Positions 1 through 24,720 are shown, counted from the stretch's first letter. The stretch: DNA of 64,000 nucleotides from Doris montereyensis (GCA_037039925.1 JAXRKP010000403.1:253501-317500); one strand, 5' to 3'. Notes: generated from the letters alone by a model not told the origin. Numbers and translations are program-made.

Positions 1-1821
1 ACGCTCTATCCCATACCTAACACCTCTCCTCAGCTACATGCTTCCCATGCTTTTGAAAACTCCATCCCTACCCTATGTCTATAACTAGTATCACCCTCTC
101 TCCTCATTTACAATGACATGAGTGACCATCGTTTTGTATTCTTTGCTGTTCCCTTCCTATAGTTCAATAGTAATTCACCTCCTCCCAAACAGCCCCCACC
201 CCTTACGCAATCCAGTGGTTTTTCACATCTTCCCCCCACTTTTGGATGTAAGTCTCCCTCCTTTGTCCTTTCTATACAGTAGGAAGATAGACTCTTGTAG
301 TTTATAATGTCTATATACTTCAAATAGCCGCTATTCCTCTTGTCCAGATACCACATATTATCATGACCATGTGAAATGGACCTGTTTGAGAGATCAAAGT
401 TCCTTTGTTGCTGGTCGCTGAACTCAGATAAAAGCTTCAATTTTCCCCTGTACTTTCAATACTCTAATCTCTTCATTCTGATGTGAAAAAGAGGTGGAGA
501 TGTATTTTGACCTATGTGCCGTTTGATAACATAACCATCAACACGATGCCCCCCCTGATTGGTCAACCCTGAACATGGTTTCTTTCTATTGACTGAAGGT
601 CACGCCCTCCATTCAGGCTGACCTTAGGTGTGCAATGTGATTGGCCACTGATATCTTTTAGTTATATCAATCACTATTTCTCGCTTGTGGGTGGAACTTG
701 TTACTAAAGTAATTGACATCTGTCCAGAAATTGCATCAGTCAGAAGACAAGAGTCTTTGGTTTTGTCCCCTTTGCAGAGGGTCCACAGCCTGCATTTGAG
801 ATAGAGCTCCTGTGTGTTGTTGTATCTCTTTATAAGAAATATATCGAGTGTGTGTTAGACTCGGAAATGAACTGTCCCTTTTACGCCTTTAGAATAATAG
901 ACTTTCTCTGTTTGGTGTGGCGTGGGTTTATCAGCGTAATTGGTCAGAATAAAGACATTCCCAAAACCCGTCCTTGAGTGCACTGCAGTGCAGTTATATG
1001 GGACCCGCCACTAAAGCATTGTCTTGCTGGAAGGCCAGGAGAGATGCAAATGTATGCGATCCGCCACTAGCGTAGGTGTGCTTAGAGTGACCAGCGGCAT
1101 GCAAATATACGGGACCCGCCTGAAAAGGGTTAATAACTATTGTAAAATACAACTTGCTATACTGCCACTGTGCATCACCACCCTCTTCCTCGAAGTAATC
1201 CAAGCAGGTAGAAGTAGAATCTAGTTTGTTTTGTGCACAGACCACAGAGTCAAACACACGCTACACATACACAAGCATCACTGCCATGTGTGCCTTAGCA
1301 TATGTACTCTTACACCTATAGAAATGACATTAGCACTAGTGAGAATGAGAGTAAATCTATTGAAGGTTTGGACACGTTTGTCATCTTCTGCTTAAATGAA
1401 CAGAATGAATAGCAGCAACAGCCTAGGCCTAGATTGTGTCATCCTGGCAATAGCTTGGCGGGGTTAAGCAGGGCTATGATTGAGTCCAGTTGAGTAGTGA
1501 GAATAAGGCTTCACAGCAGTGTCATAACCTAGGCTGATCAATTTTGAGTTAGGGGTGTTTCTGTCTATTTTTTTTTTCTTTCCAGACCACATAAGAGACT
1601 GGGCGATCCTACTACTAGATATATAAATTTAATATGGTACTTCAAAAGCCTTTTCACATACAGTAGGCCTACATTATCTTGTTAGCAATCGTTTTTTCTT
1701 TTTCTACTTGATAAGTCAAATATTGATATTTATAACACCAAGTTACCACTGGCACAACTGTTGGCGGTATAACAAAGTTTGAGTATATGTTAAACATTCT
1801 TGACATAATCCAGGAACTCAC
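1..1821. other. Probable ERLEC1 intron 5 / unassigned sequence
   Basis: No coding exon is recognised on either strand. It should belong to the intron after ERLEC1 exon 5, because the gene must continue leftward. It holds a short threefold motif at about 984-1120. The reading frames at 108-440 and 994-1257 show no family motifs. Confidence 0.5.
984..1133. repeat. Threefold degenerate motif, possible piggyBac-type end
   Basis: Three units of about 30 bases share GCA, ATAT/GTAT and a GGGACCCGCC or GCGATCCGCC core, ending in AAAGGG followed by TTAA. Subterminal repeats ending at TTAA resemble a piggyBac-type element end. No matching left end was found, so this is a partial relic at best. Confidence 0.35.
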
Positions 1822-9242
<7,421 letters not shown>

Positions 9243-9550
9243 GCTTTACGGTTAATAAAGTTGGAAGGTGCGTTTTAAACACTCGACAATATTACAGCTT
9301 CATTTTATGGATCTAGAATTTAGAATATAGAACTATCTATTCCACTTTCTTCTCGGTGTCAACGAAAGGCAGCGAGAAAAGTGAAAGTTGACGTGTTAAC
9401 AGGAAGTACAGACTTGATGTTGATCTTCCGCACAGAAGAAGCGAAGTTGTTCTGGGTAACATTCAATACATTCAATATCTGTATTTAGTAGTTGTCAATA
9501 AAGAGGTGCTTTGCAAAGCGTAAAGACGAGCACATCTATAGCACTCCTTT
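9243..9550. promoter_or_regulatory. Presumed ERLEC1 promoter / 5'UTR region
   Basis: Unique-looking sequence between the ERLEC1 start and a LINE fragment. No TATA box stands out. The transcription start cannot be fixed by eye. It must include the 5'UTR if exon 1 is the first exon. Confidence 0.45.
9389..9395 (+). promoter_or_regulatory. Possible UPR element upstream of ERLEC1
   Basis: TGACGTG, the core bound by XBP1/ATF6-type factors, lies about 147 bp upstream of the ERLEC1 ATG. ERLEC1 responds to ER stress in mammals, so the site is plausible, but a 7-base match is weak evidence. Purine-rich GGAAG boxes (ETS-like) lie close by at about 9400-9435. Confidence 0.3.
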
Positions 9551-9825
9551 CTTTCTTTCTTTCTTTATCAGCTCCCATTCTACCTTCCGGTGTATGGGTT
9601 TTAGATGCCCGAATGATCTTTCTCCAGGCTGCCCTGTCCTGACAGTTTCTGTTTCCTTCCGTGAAAGTTTAATTTCTTTGCGTTAATGCCTCTTTTATAT
9701 CTTCTTCCCACTTTCTCCGAGGTCTGCCTTTTGGTCTTTTACCTTGAGTTTTAGCACTATATACTGACTTAGCTATTCTTTTGTCATTCATTTTGTTTAC
9801 AATGCCCAAACCATCTTATGTTAAT
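9551..9825 (-). mobile_element. LINE 3'-terminal fragment
   Basis: Matches the last 270 bp of the RTE-like family (same region as 55216-55490). It begins with the (CTTT)n tail followed by ATCAGCTCCCATTCTACC. It is severely 5'-truncated, as is usual for LINE insertions. Confidence 0.8.
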
Positions 9826-9884
9826 GTCAACGAGAAGGCAGGTCTAGCCTGTTTCCCTTTGTTAAAGTTTCACATTTTTACCTT

Positions 9885-11472
9885 TCTTTATCAGTTCCAA
9901 TTCTACCTTTCAGTGTATGGGTTCAGATGCCCGAGATGATCTTTCTCCGGAATGCCCTGTCCTAGCATTTTCTGTTTCCTTCCAAAAAGTTAAATTTTAT
10001 ACTTCAATGCCTATTTTATATCTTCTTCCCACTTTCTCCGATGTCTGCCTTTTGTTCTTTTACCTTAGGCTTTAGCACTGTATACCGATTTAGCTATTCT
10101 ATTGTCATTCATTCTGATTACATGCCCAAACCATCTCAATTGATTTATTTCTATCTTAGTTTTTATGCCATCTGCTTTGGTTTGATCTCTTATTGTTGTG
10201 TTTCTAATTTTGTCTCTTTTAGTTTTCCATACTACTCTTCTTATATATTTCATTTCAGCTGCCTGTACTCTACTGTATTCTCTACTGTCCAAGGTCCATG
10301 TTTCGCTGTCCTAGAGGAGAGTAAGACAATAAACTGTGTTGTATACTGTTATTTTGGTTTTTGTTGATAATTTTTGTTTACGTACAAATGCCTTTCCTAG
10401 ATGGTTATATATTACACTTGCCTTTTTGATTCCCTGGCCGATTTCTTCTCTTAGTTTTCCTCTGAGTTAATCATTACTCCTAGGTAATTGTAGCTTTGAA
10501 CTTGTTCTAAGTTCTCCCTGCCCAATTTAAGATTTTGTATTTTAGTTAGCTTCCCTAGTTAGTAGCATTGTTTTGGTTTTCTTTGCATTTACTCTCATTC
10601 CTCTTTTATTTAGTTCATTGTTCATAATGTTGATATTCGACTGAAGGTCACTTTCTGATTTTCAAAACAGAACTAAATCATCGGCAAATGAAAGCATTGA
10701 TACATTCACTGATTTGAGCTTTCACATACCTACATTCATTTTCTTCATTTTTGAGGATGCCTTTGCGACTGAATCTATAAATGTGATAAACAAAAGATTA
10801 CTAAGGACAACCCTGTCTTACCCCTATATCTACACCAAATTCTGCTGATATGTTTCCAGCTACTCTCACGGCACATGTTGGTTTATTATTTATTGTAAAA
10901 ACTTTTAATGGCTTCTATTAAATTGTACTCTACATTGTGTTCTTTTAAGGAATTGCATAGTTCGTCCCTCCTCACAGTGTCAAATGCCTTTTCTAAGTCA
11001 ATGAAACACATGTGCAAGTCAATGTTTCTCTTAAGGAATTTTTCTATTATTTGTCTAATTGTAAATATGTGATCTTGTACACTTCTTCCTGGTCTAAATC
11101 CACTCTGATGCTCTTCAATCTGATCCTCTACTCTTTTCCTTAGTCTCATTTCCAGAATCCTGGCATACACTTTTCCTGGTACGCTAAGTAGTGATATCCC
11201 TCTATAGTTTGAGCATTCCATAGTTGATCCTTTCTTATGTATTGATACTACCGTTCTTTTTCCCAGTCGTCTGGCACCTGTTTGGACTTCCATGCTTGTT
11301 GGCATATTGCATGTAGTAGTTTGTCTGCCTATTCCCCTTGTTTTTTTAATAATTTCTGGATGAATTTGATCTGCTCCTGGGGCCTTTCTAATTTCATTTT
11401 TTCTTATAGCTGTTTGGATCTCGTCCATTGATATATCTACATCTTCAGCTGTCTCCTGTGGATTACTTGTTC
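9885..11472 (-). mobile_element. RTE-like LINE, copy B, 5'-truncated
   Basis: Covers the LINE 3' end through the reverse transcriptase but lacks endonuclease and 5'UTR. The RT frame at 10886-11428 has CSNYRGISLLSVPGK, GFRPGRSVQDHIF and FIDLEKAFDTVRRDEL (motif A). The region encoding the FADD motif is present near 10675-10690. The C-terminal segment at 10065-10292 has LRWFGHVIRMNDNR. Several frameshifts separate the blocks. Homology stops at 11472, exactly where another LINE 3' tail begins. Confidence 0.87.
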
Positions 11473-11940
11473 TTTCTTTCTTTATCAGTTCCCATTCTAC
11501 CTTTCAGTGTACGGGTTCAGATGTCCGAGATTCAACTAATTCTAACTCTTTTCATTTATTGCCCTAACGTTCCATGTTCCAAAAATCACAGGCCGTGTTC
11601 GTTTCCATTTTCGTCGTTGAAAGGGTCAAGCCGTGTATATTACATTTATTTCTCTGCATCAGTTTGTTTTTGGATAAGCAGGGCAATAGCCCACTGTACC
11701 CTAGGTAGATGGTGGGGCTGCCACCTTGAGACCCCCTATCAGGCCTTGTTATTTTCTGTCAGGGTTAATTCTCCTTTAGCCTTTGGTCACTCAAGACCGA
11801 CCTGCAAGGCAGCAGGTTGTTTTCTGTCAGGGTTAATTCCCTTAGCCTTTGGTCAGCCGAGACCGACCTGCAAGGCAGCAGGAGACTCGTGGAGGGCGGG
11901 ATCATCTACTCCCTGTACAGCTTACCCGTCCACTGCCCGG
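11473..11940 (-). mobile_element. LINE 5'UTR/3'-end chimera (internally deleted derivative)
   Basis: About 58 bp of LINE 3' terminus with its (CTTT)n tail (11473-11530) are joined directly to the endonuclease start and 5'UTR (11531-11940), including two tandem 5'UTR units (11749-11882). All coding sequence between is missing, leaving a 470-bp element that keeps both ends of the LINE. Confidence 0.75.
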
Positions 11941-16607
<4,667 letters not shown>

Positions 16608-16615
16608 CAAGTGCC

Positions 16616-17541
<926 letters not shown>

Positions 17542-18959
17542 TAGTGCTGGGCAAACCCCATTTGTTTTGGACTCGTCAAACCTCAAGTCCAAACTTTTCT
17601 AGGTTTGTTATATCCAAGACCAAATCCAACTACTTCCGTCAAATTTAGAAACTTCCGGTGAGTGCCAAATCTAAGTTCAAATCCAATTACTTCTGCCAAA
17701 TCTAGGGATCTAGATCTAGATCTAGATTAGATCTAGTTTTTTTTCCGGTAATTACTTCCGGTGGTATCAATCCACTTGCCTCAAATCCTATTGGGAGCGG
17801 GGCGAAGGTGTTGGTAGATCATTGGCGACGACGGACGCGTGATCTTGCCGTCGTGTCAATAGAAGAGAGGGCACACGCGCGGTGCATGCTGCGCGGGGTA
17901 GGGTGGAAAAGTTGTTGGTGATGGGCACATTTCCTTTCTACACATTTGAACCCTACCCCCCCCCCATCTCAATGGTTCCGTCGACAATCAACGGAATGTA
18001 CTATTAGACGTAATATTATCATTAGCATGAATGTATAATGTGTATATGTATGTGTGCGTGTATTTATGTATGTATGCGCATATGTAAGTATGTATTATGT
18101 GCGTGTATTTATGTATGTGTGTATGTATGTATGTAAATGTATTTGAATGTCCCTAATAGCTTCATATACCATACATTTTAATTTATGTAACCTCTAATGA
18201 AATAATTTTACTTTTAATTTTAATCATTTATTAGATCTAAATCTAGATCTAGGTATGTACAAACTATTATTGTTATACATCAAATCATAAGATTCCAATC
18301 TCAGTGCTTTCATGATGTCCCGTGGCAGAAGCTAACCTACGAAAGACGATGTGATATAATCAAGTAGTGCTACTCAAACCCATATCATTATTTATTGTTA
18401 ACCTTTGTTTAATTCAACACAGTCTCCCCCTGCCATCACCCCATGGGTTCCCCCTGCAGTCAGACTCGTCACAGGAATTGAGGCTCGCCAGGAATTAGAT
18501 TTTGAGACTTGTTCAAGTTCAAGGTTTGAGACTCGGTTCAAATTTGATACTCGTTCAAGGGTTTGAGACTCGCTGCAAGATTTGATACTTGAGGAGTAAA
18601 TCCCATTTCGCAGTCATCTGACAAGTAAGTGAGGGGCGAGTGTGAGTGAGGGCTATCGTCTGAGGCGTGCCGTGTGGGGTGGGAACTAGATCTGAGACCC
18701 TCACCGACTACCGAGTTCTTTCCATCTTGCTGTTTTACACGTTAACTCATAGCTGCAGGAGATAACAAATTAGGAGCATTTTAAGGGAAAATTTAGATTT
18801 ATGATGAAAAATGTATTTAATCTTTCTAATTTCTGTTTCTTCAGTAAAATTATTTGACTTGCCTACAATATTTGCTTGATCTGTCTCGTACTCAAGTCTA
18901 GATTTGCGGCAAGGAGATTTGACAAACCCAAATCTAAACCCAAATTTTGCTCAGGCCTA
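17542..18959. mobile_element. Non-autonomous hAT-type element
   Basis: 1418 bp flanked by an 8-bp near-identical duplication (GAGATCGC at 17534-17541, GAGATAGC at 18960-18967). Termini are TAGTGCTGGGCAAA on the left and TTTGCTCAGGCCTA on the right (11 of 14 match after inversion). Both ends are rich in CAAATC/AAGTCC motifs, and 18480-18600 holds repeated GAGACTCG and TTCAAG words. No transposase code is visible. Confidence 0.72.
17701..17742. repeat. AGATCT-rich palindromic run
   Basis: Tandem TCTAGATCTAGA words. Similar patches occur at 3651-3668, 18234-18252, 19251-19272 and 19318-19375. Confidence 0.8.
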
Positions 18960-18967
18960 GAGATAGC

Positions 18968-21500
18968 ACAAGGTCTACGCAGTACGAGTATGAGTACGCA
19001 CACAACCCGTATCAAGACCCTAAACTTGTGATATTTTTTGGCGCCTACCGTCATTTGTAAATTATACCACATCGTCATTATTGCTGAATCTCACAATAAT
19101 ACTGATTCCCCAAGACAGTCCCAATCTTGGTTTATCACAAAGGCTCACAGATATAAGCTGAACGCATTTAATTTTCTATTGTAACGAGATTTAACGGTGA
19201 TTTGATTCCATTTTTAAAGGTAAGTTTCCAGTATAAATTGTAGATTCTTTTTCTAGATCTAGATCTAGTCTAGATTTATCTAAATGAAACTGAAACTAAC
19301 CCAGAAATATTTATTCCTAGATCTAGATCTAGATTCTAGCTAGATCAAGATCTATTCTAGATCTACATTAGATCTATAGCCTAGATGTTATTGTTAGTAA
19401 ACAATGCAATATGAACACGATGACAATAACACTGACAACACGATGAATTGCCCGTTTTGTCACCTTACTAAACTGAGAGAAAAAAAAACAATAACAGTAA
19501 TCACATGTGCGTCGTGGTCAATCGCGGCAGTCTTGTCAGCGGGACGAGAAAACTATTGGTGCCACGTCCGGAAGCCTAGTACACAGCGGAACAAGATCGA
19601 TCGATATTGAGGTCAGCCGGCAGGTTAGCCTTACAAGTACTAGGTTAATGTTAGATATTGGTCCTCAGCATGATCTCAGTTAAATTAGGCATATGGCAGG
19701 TTTCACAAAATTCCTCTTGTCAAAATGTACATGTTATATTTCTTACAAGTGTTAAATACCATGTTAAAGCTTTGAACATGAGTATTCCAGATATATGACT
19801 TTAAGAGATAGCAAAGGACTGTGGGGCAAGTAAATTAGCTTTTAAAAGTCAGGTTTTTCAGTCAAGGGGCATAACTGTGAAAATTCTAGGTCCAATGCCA
19901 GTGACGTAATGTTATGTGAACTGCCGCGTACGCCGACCGAAGTTTTCCCTGGCGTTTATTTAGTGACGTAACGCTTGGGCATCTGGTTTGGAGAGTTCTG
20001 ACTTTTCCCTAGTTCTCGATAAGATGTGAAGTCTGTGTTTGTGTTTCCCGACACCTCGGGCATGGAGTCCACGGCCGGTGCCTTACCGTTGATCAGATGA
20101 CTCACGCGTTCCGGATCATGTGGATGGATGAAAACCGATGCTTTTTTTCCCATTTTTTGTAAAATTCTGTGATTGTACACCTTTATACTATCCTCATTAT
20201 GTTACGGGTTTATCGTGTGTACCTTTCTCAAACTGGTACGGTAAACTTCACGACTAATAATTTTAACGAGTGAGGATGCCATACGTATAGGCCGATATTT
20301 GCCAATAGAGAGAGATGCACCAGCAATAAAACCCTTTGCCGAAAAGAAAGCGCTTCTGGACGACAATGGTTCTTTTTCCGCACGAGGGCCCCCCCCCCTC
20401 CCCCCCCCCATTATCACTTCTCTGCTACTCCCGTCATCACTCACCCCCTTTCTAACTATCTACAGTCACATAGAGCGCCCCACTAGACTAGCACAAACTT
20501 GCTTTATCGATCGATAATTGCTTCGCGGAATACGGGACGGGATGGAGCGGTGGCTGATAAATCTTGAACTCCACTTGAACCTGTGCTATTAGTATTATTT
20601 TCTCTCTCTCTCGTTGAAATGCGTTTTTAGTAATATTGTATTGTTATGCGAAGAAGACTGCATAGTGGAGACATAGAGTCACTATCGTTGTGATGGATTT
20701 CTAAACCTCCCGTATTGCCAATTATCTTGTCTTTATTTATTATAACATAATAAATCATGAAAGTCTATTGATTGCCGGACTTCTTTACAAGTTTCACTCA
20801 CGATAAGCCAAAGCCTGTTTTGCTAATGCATCGAATCTAACCTGAACAGTCTCCGAATCTAACCTGATCACAGTCTCTTTCTGATGTCCGATCATCGTCT
20901 ACATTTTTGCATGGCGCATGGCCGTAAGAGTCGTCCAAAAACAAAATATTCCGCAAAGCCAACCAGACAAATTAAAAACAAAAATTTCATGATTTCCAAT
21001 AGGCTTACACGAGATGAACTACGAGACAATAGCTCGACGCAATATTACTGTTATTTGATCTCAGATCGAAAAAAATATTTTTGTCTGACCATGAGGTTTT
21101 GAAGACTGACAGTAGTCTCATGGTATTCTCACTCTCATTTAGAGTTACCTATGATTTTTTCGTGTCTTTTACAAAATATATGGTCGTAGGAATACGTTTT
21201 TTTTTTCACTCCAGATCATAAAACGGCGCTTTTACGTATTTTTCAACTGTTTTTTTTCAGCTCTTACTGTGTGTTCATTTGTAGACATCAGTTGTTACAT
21301 AGTAACGAAAATCTGAAACCTGCCTCACATGATCACTGCTAAAGATAAAAATGTTTAGAACTCGCCAAATTTTCTTTGAACAATTCTCTTTCACATGGAA
21401 TTAAAGAAAACAGCATAAAGGTCGTTGACCTCTCCTACCTTAAGGTGAAAAGGGACTTATTAAAAAGAGGGAAATGTGGTCTGTCTGGATTGCTGACGTT
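18968..21500. other. Unassigned region with AGATCT patches
   Basis: No gene recognised. It holds AGATCT clusters (19251-19375), two ATCGATCGAT palindromes (about 19596 and 20506), a GC-richer stretch (19840-20560) and an unrecognised minus-strand frame at 19956-20180 discussed among the findings. Confidence 0.5.
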
Positions 21501-21506
21501 CACACC

Positions 21507-21507
<1 letters not shown>

Positions 21508-21543
<36 letters not shown>
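21508..21543. repeat. Poly(A) run
   Basis: About 35 adenines, possibly the tail of an old retroposed sequence. No LINE or processed gene was recognised immediately upstream. Confidence 0.9.
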
Positions 21544-21546
<3 letters not shown>

Positions 21547-21899
21547 TCACAAAACACACAAATTGAAAGCAAATTTCACAATATTATGTTTTTTATATCT
21601 GCGATGTCAAAGCTATACATGGACCAAATGTTAAGAAGATTCATCAATTAGACTTTAAGAAAGATTAATTGAAGAGTTCAAGTTATCATTGGGTCCCATT
21701 TTTGTGAAACCTGCCATATTTAGATCTAGAGTTTGTATTGATTAGATCTGTTAGAAATTTAACGGCATTATTCCCAACCATGTTGTAATTTTTCTTATTC
21801 CTAACACTACACGGTTGGGAATAATATCAACACTGGCTATTCATGATTCCCGACCGGGTATTGGGACTACACTTTATTTAACCCTGGTAATGTTCTGAC

Positions 21900-22181
21900 C
21901 GGTAAATGCCTTTTTTTCAGCACTCCGTTCAGCGATACGCCCGGGATTTACTGTCCGCCTGCTTCAAACTCTCTCAGCGCAATGCCCGACATTTGCCGGG
22001 AGGAAGGACGGGTTAAGAGTGTTGTATTTAAGTGAAACGAATTGTAACGTTGCTGATACGAAAGGAAATGTGTTAAGTTTTTTAGGTTGACAAGAATAAA
22101 CATGGCCGACAGGACACTCATACAACTTTGATCTGTAACTTTGTGTTCAAGTTATTTCAGTCTAACAAATGTTCGTGAACA
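21900..22181 (+). mobile_element. BEL/Pao 5' LTR remnant (left edge uncertain)
   Basis: Ends in the palindromic terminus TGTTCGTGAACA (22170-22181), directly followed by a primer-binding-like sequence. Parts recur near the other end of the retroelement: 21927-22020 resembles 29547-29637, and 22106-22181 resembles 29189-29258. The left boundary was not found. Confidence 0.5.
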
Positions 22182-22183
22182 TT

Positions 22184-22203
22184 TTGTGCCGAAATCCGGG
22201 AAC
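22184..22203 (+). other. BEL/Pao primer binding site
   Basis: TTGTGCCGAAATCCGGGAAC follows the LTR terminus after two bases. The TGGTGCCGAAACCCGGGA-like wording is typical of BEL elements primed by a host tRNA. A second, inverted version lies at about 29145-29168. Confidence 0.65.
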
Positions 22204-22646
22204 TAAACCTCGCTAGTGACTGCAGGAAGTATTGAGATCGCTGATTGATTTATTGCAAACGTGTGATAAACTATTGTAGATTCACTTGTGTTTGATTTAT
22301 GTTGATGTGTGTAACCAGCCACGAGTACATACGATGATTAATATTATATATTTGTCACCTGTGAGTGTGTCGTGTCGTGACCTACATGACACGTTATGCA
22401 TCGCCAATAGATGGAGGAGAAAGGCCAAGAGCCAACTGTTGTGAGTTGAAAATTAGTGTTTTTCATCGCTGACATTGCTTGTTCGTCGGGGTCGTAACAA
22501 TGTGTGTTGTTGATTTGTGTGAAGACAACAATGGTGATAATAATGTTATCTTTGGATGACCGTGAATTAACTGTGTTTTCAACTAAAAAATAAATGATAT
22601 GGTCTATATTAAACAAAGTGACAGACTGCTGTCCATAAGTGCAATA

Positions 22647-23786
22647 CAGTAGAACTCACCCATAGCAGCACCCCTACAGCGGGACCTTGTAAACAGCAAT
22701 CCCCCTTTTTATGCTTGGATTTAACGGGAGAAGGGAAAAGCCCGAACTCAAATACAGCGGGGCTTTGGATAAAAAATAGAGCAGCGTTTTTCTTTCTTTC
22801 CTTATTTTTTTTTTTAGTAAGCCTTGCATAGTCAGGCTCAAACTGGTCAGTCAGCTGTGTAGGCTAAGTGATGAGTGAAAATCATTGTGATTAACGCTTG
22901 GAAGTGTGCCCTAGCTAGGCCACCACTAAGTGATGAGTGAGAGTTTAACATTGTGACCGTGTGGAAGTGCATTATCGTACATTGTAACAAAGAATATAAT
23001 CAAGATTTTTAAGTGTGTGAGGAGTTGTCTGTGTGTAGTGTGTGTGTTCTTGGATTCAATCATTCATTGCGATCAAAAATCCTGCTACAGAGGATCAAGA
23101 GATGGAACAACTCTTTACCCAAGCACCAAAGGCTCTCGGCGTGACCCAAACACTTCGAGAGTATGTTGAGATGGACAGCAACATTCCTGCATCAGAGCAC
23201 TTAAACCTTACAGAAATTGCAGCACAAGAACAAACACCTGTATCTAGTGAAAATGAAAAGGATGAAGAAGAAGACACTGGAAAAGAGCAAGCTATTGTAT
23301 CCGACACAGAAGCAGAGAATGCCATTAAAACACTCAGGCTTTATCTTCAACAACACAACCGCACCTCAGAGGAACTGACGCTGCTCAATAACATGGAGAC
23401 AAGGCTGGACAAGACAATGACAATAGCAAAAAAGTAGTCAAGCATCAAGGCTTTCTTCCAGCCTGCCCAGAAATACAATCACCAGATGTGATTCCCCCGA
23501 ACCCATGAGACGATGTGGGGGAGGAAGGGGCACATCTTACAGTCGTTGCTAATTAGAGTTAAAATAAATAAATTTAAAAACAAAACAAAACAACAAACAA
23601 AGTAATTGAATCAAAGAAGTCTATCTAGGCCTATGGGTCATGGTGTTCTTCATAAGGAAGGGAGGTAATTTTGCTACTTTTTTTGTTGTTTTTTGTAGTC
23701 TCCATTTGTACTTCTATAGCGGGAACATGGATATAGCTGGGTTTTTCTTCTGGACCGGAAAGTCCTGTTATATCCATGTTCTACTG
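22647..23786 (+). mobile_element. Tigger/pogo-type DNA transposon, internally deleted
   Basis: 1140 bp flanked by TA (22645-22646 and 23787-23788). It starts CAGTAGAAC and ends GTTCTACTG, the Tigger-type terminus. It keeps only the transposase C-terminus. It sits inside the BEL/Pao leader region, so it is younger than that element. Confidence 0.87.
23042..23481 (+). pseudogene. Tigger-type transposase C-terminal remnant
   Basis: The 131-codon frame at 23042-23437 contains AENAIKTLRLYLQQHN and LLNNMETRLDKTM, the acidic tail of jerky/Tigger transposases. After the stop at 23435-23437 the same frame continues with SSIKAFFQPAQKY, the usual C-terminal end of the family. Helix-turn-helix and DDE domains are missing. 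Confidence 0.82.
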
Positions 23787-23940
23787 TACGTATTATAGGA
23801 CTTGAGATATAAATCTCGATCAATGTAGTGGCCAAGACCAGTCTATTAACATTGTTACCGGCTGTGAGCCATTAAACTCAAATTTTAGGTCAACGAGTAG
23901 CTGTGCTACAAGAGCGGTTCTCTATATATCAAGGTGTAAT

Positions 23941-24720
23941 CATGTCAACTCTTGCTGATGTTATCAAGAAAAGAAGGCCGCTAGAGGGTGGGTGACTCGA
24001 ACAAAAAAAAAGTCTATTACTCGTGCGCCAAAAGGAACCAACAGATGCACACGAAATACAGCGTACTGTTGATGAATTCATCAGGAGGTTGTCTCAGCTA
24101 GATGAGATCCAGACTAAAGTCGAGTTCCTCCTACTGAAGAGGAATTAGCCTCGGATGTCGACTTTGCATCTTGTTTCAGGGACGAAGCACAGGTTCCATT
24201 TCTTCAAGCAACACGTCTTCTATTAAAAAGGTCAGCACCAAAAAAATCAATTCATGGCGTGAACAGATCCGAGGTGGTGGCTGATGTAAATTTACCAATG
24301 TTTTCTGGAAATGTAAAGGAATGGATGACTTTCTGGGAACAATTCGAAGCAGTAGTTGGGAACAGCGAACTGCCAAACATCACCAAATACTCATATTTGT
24401 TATCCCTTCTTGGGGAGAGGCAAAACAGTCTGTGCAGGGCCAGTCTTTGACATCAGCGAATTTTGGGATTGCATGTGATATCCTGAAAAAGCGTTATGGA
24501 AGACCTGAAAGCATTGTATTCGCTCATATACAGGAATTGCTTCAGATGAATCTTTCTCATCAACCAAATATATCTATCATGTGGCAGGTTTACGACAATT
24601 TGCAGTTGCACGTGCGGAGCCTTGAGACGTTGGGCATCACAGGATCACAATACACCATTAATCATCTCATGTCTACCGCCTGGCATAAGAATGGAATGGG
24701 CTCGAGAAGGTGAAAACTAC
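23941..24720 (+). pseudogene. BEL/Pao gag pseudogene
   Basis: It begins at MSTLADVIKKRRPLEGG (23946) and soon hits a stop. The conserved gag core follows in two frames: LPMFSGNVKEWMTFWEQFEA with TKYSYLLSLLG (24289-24420) and HQPNISIMWQVYDNLQLHVRSLETLG (24560-24640). The order and wording match the DUF1759-type gag of BEL/Pao elements. Frameshifts near 24320-24420 show decay. Confidence 0.8.

Noticed and set aside
108..440. 110-codon minus frame as a possible ERLEC1 exon 6
   Set aside because: No suitable acceptor in the needed phase and no resemblance to the region after VQEYYLG.
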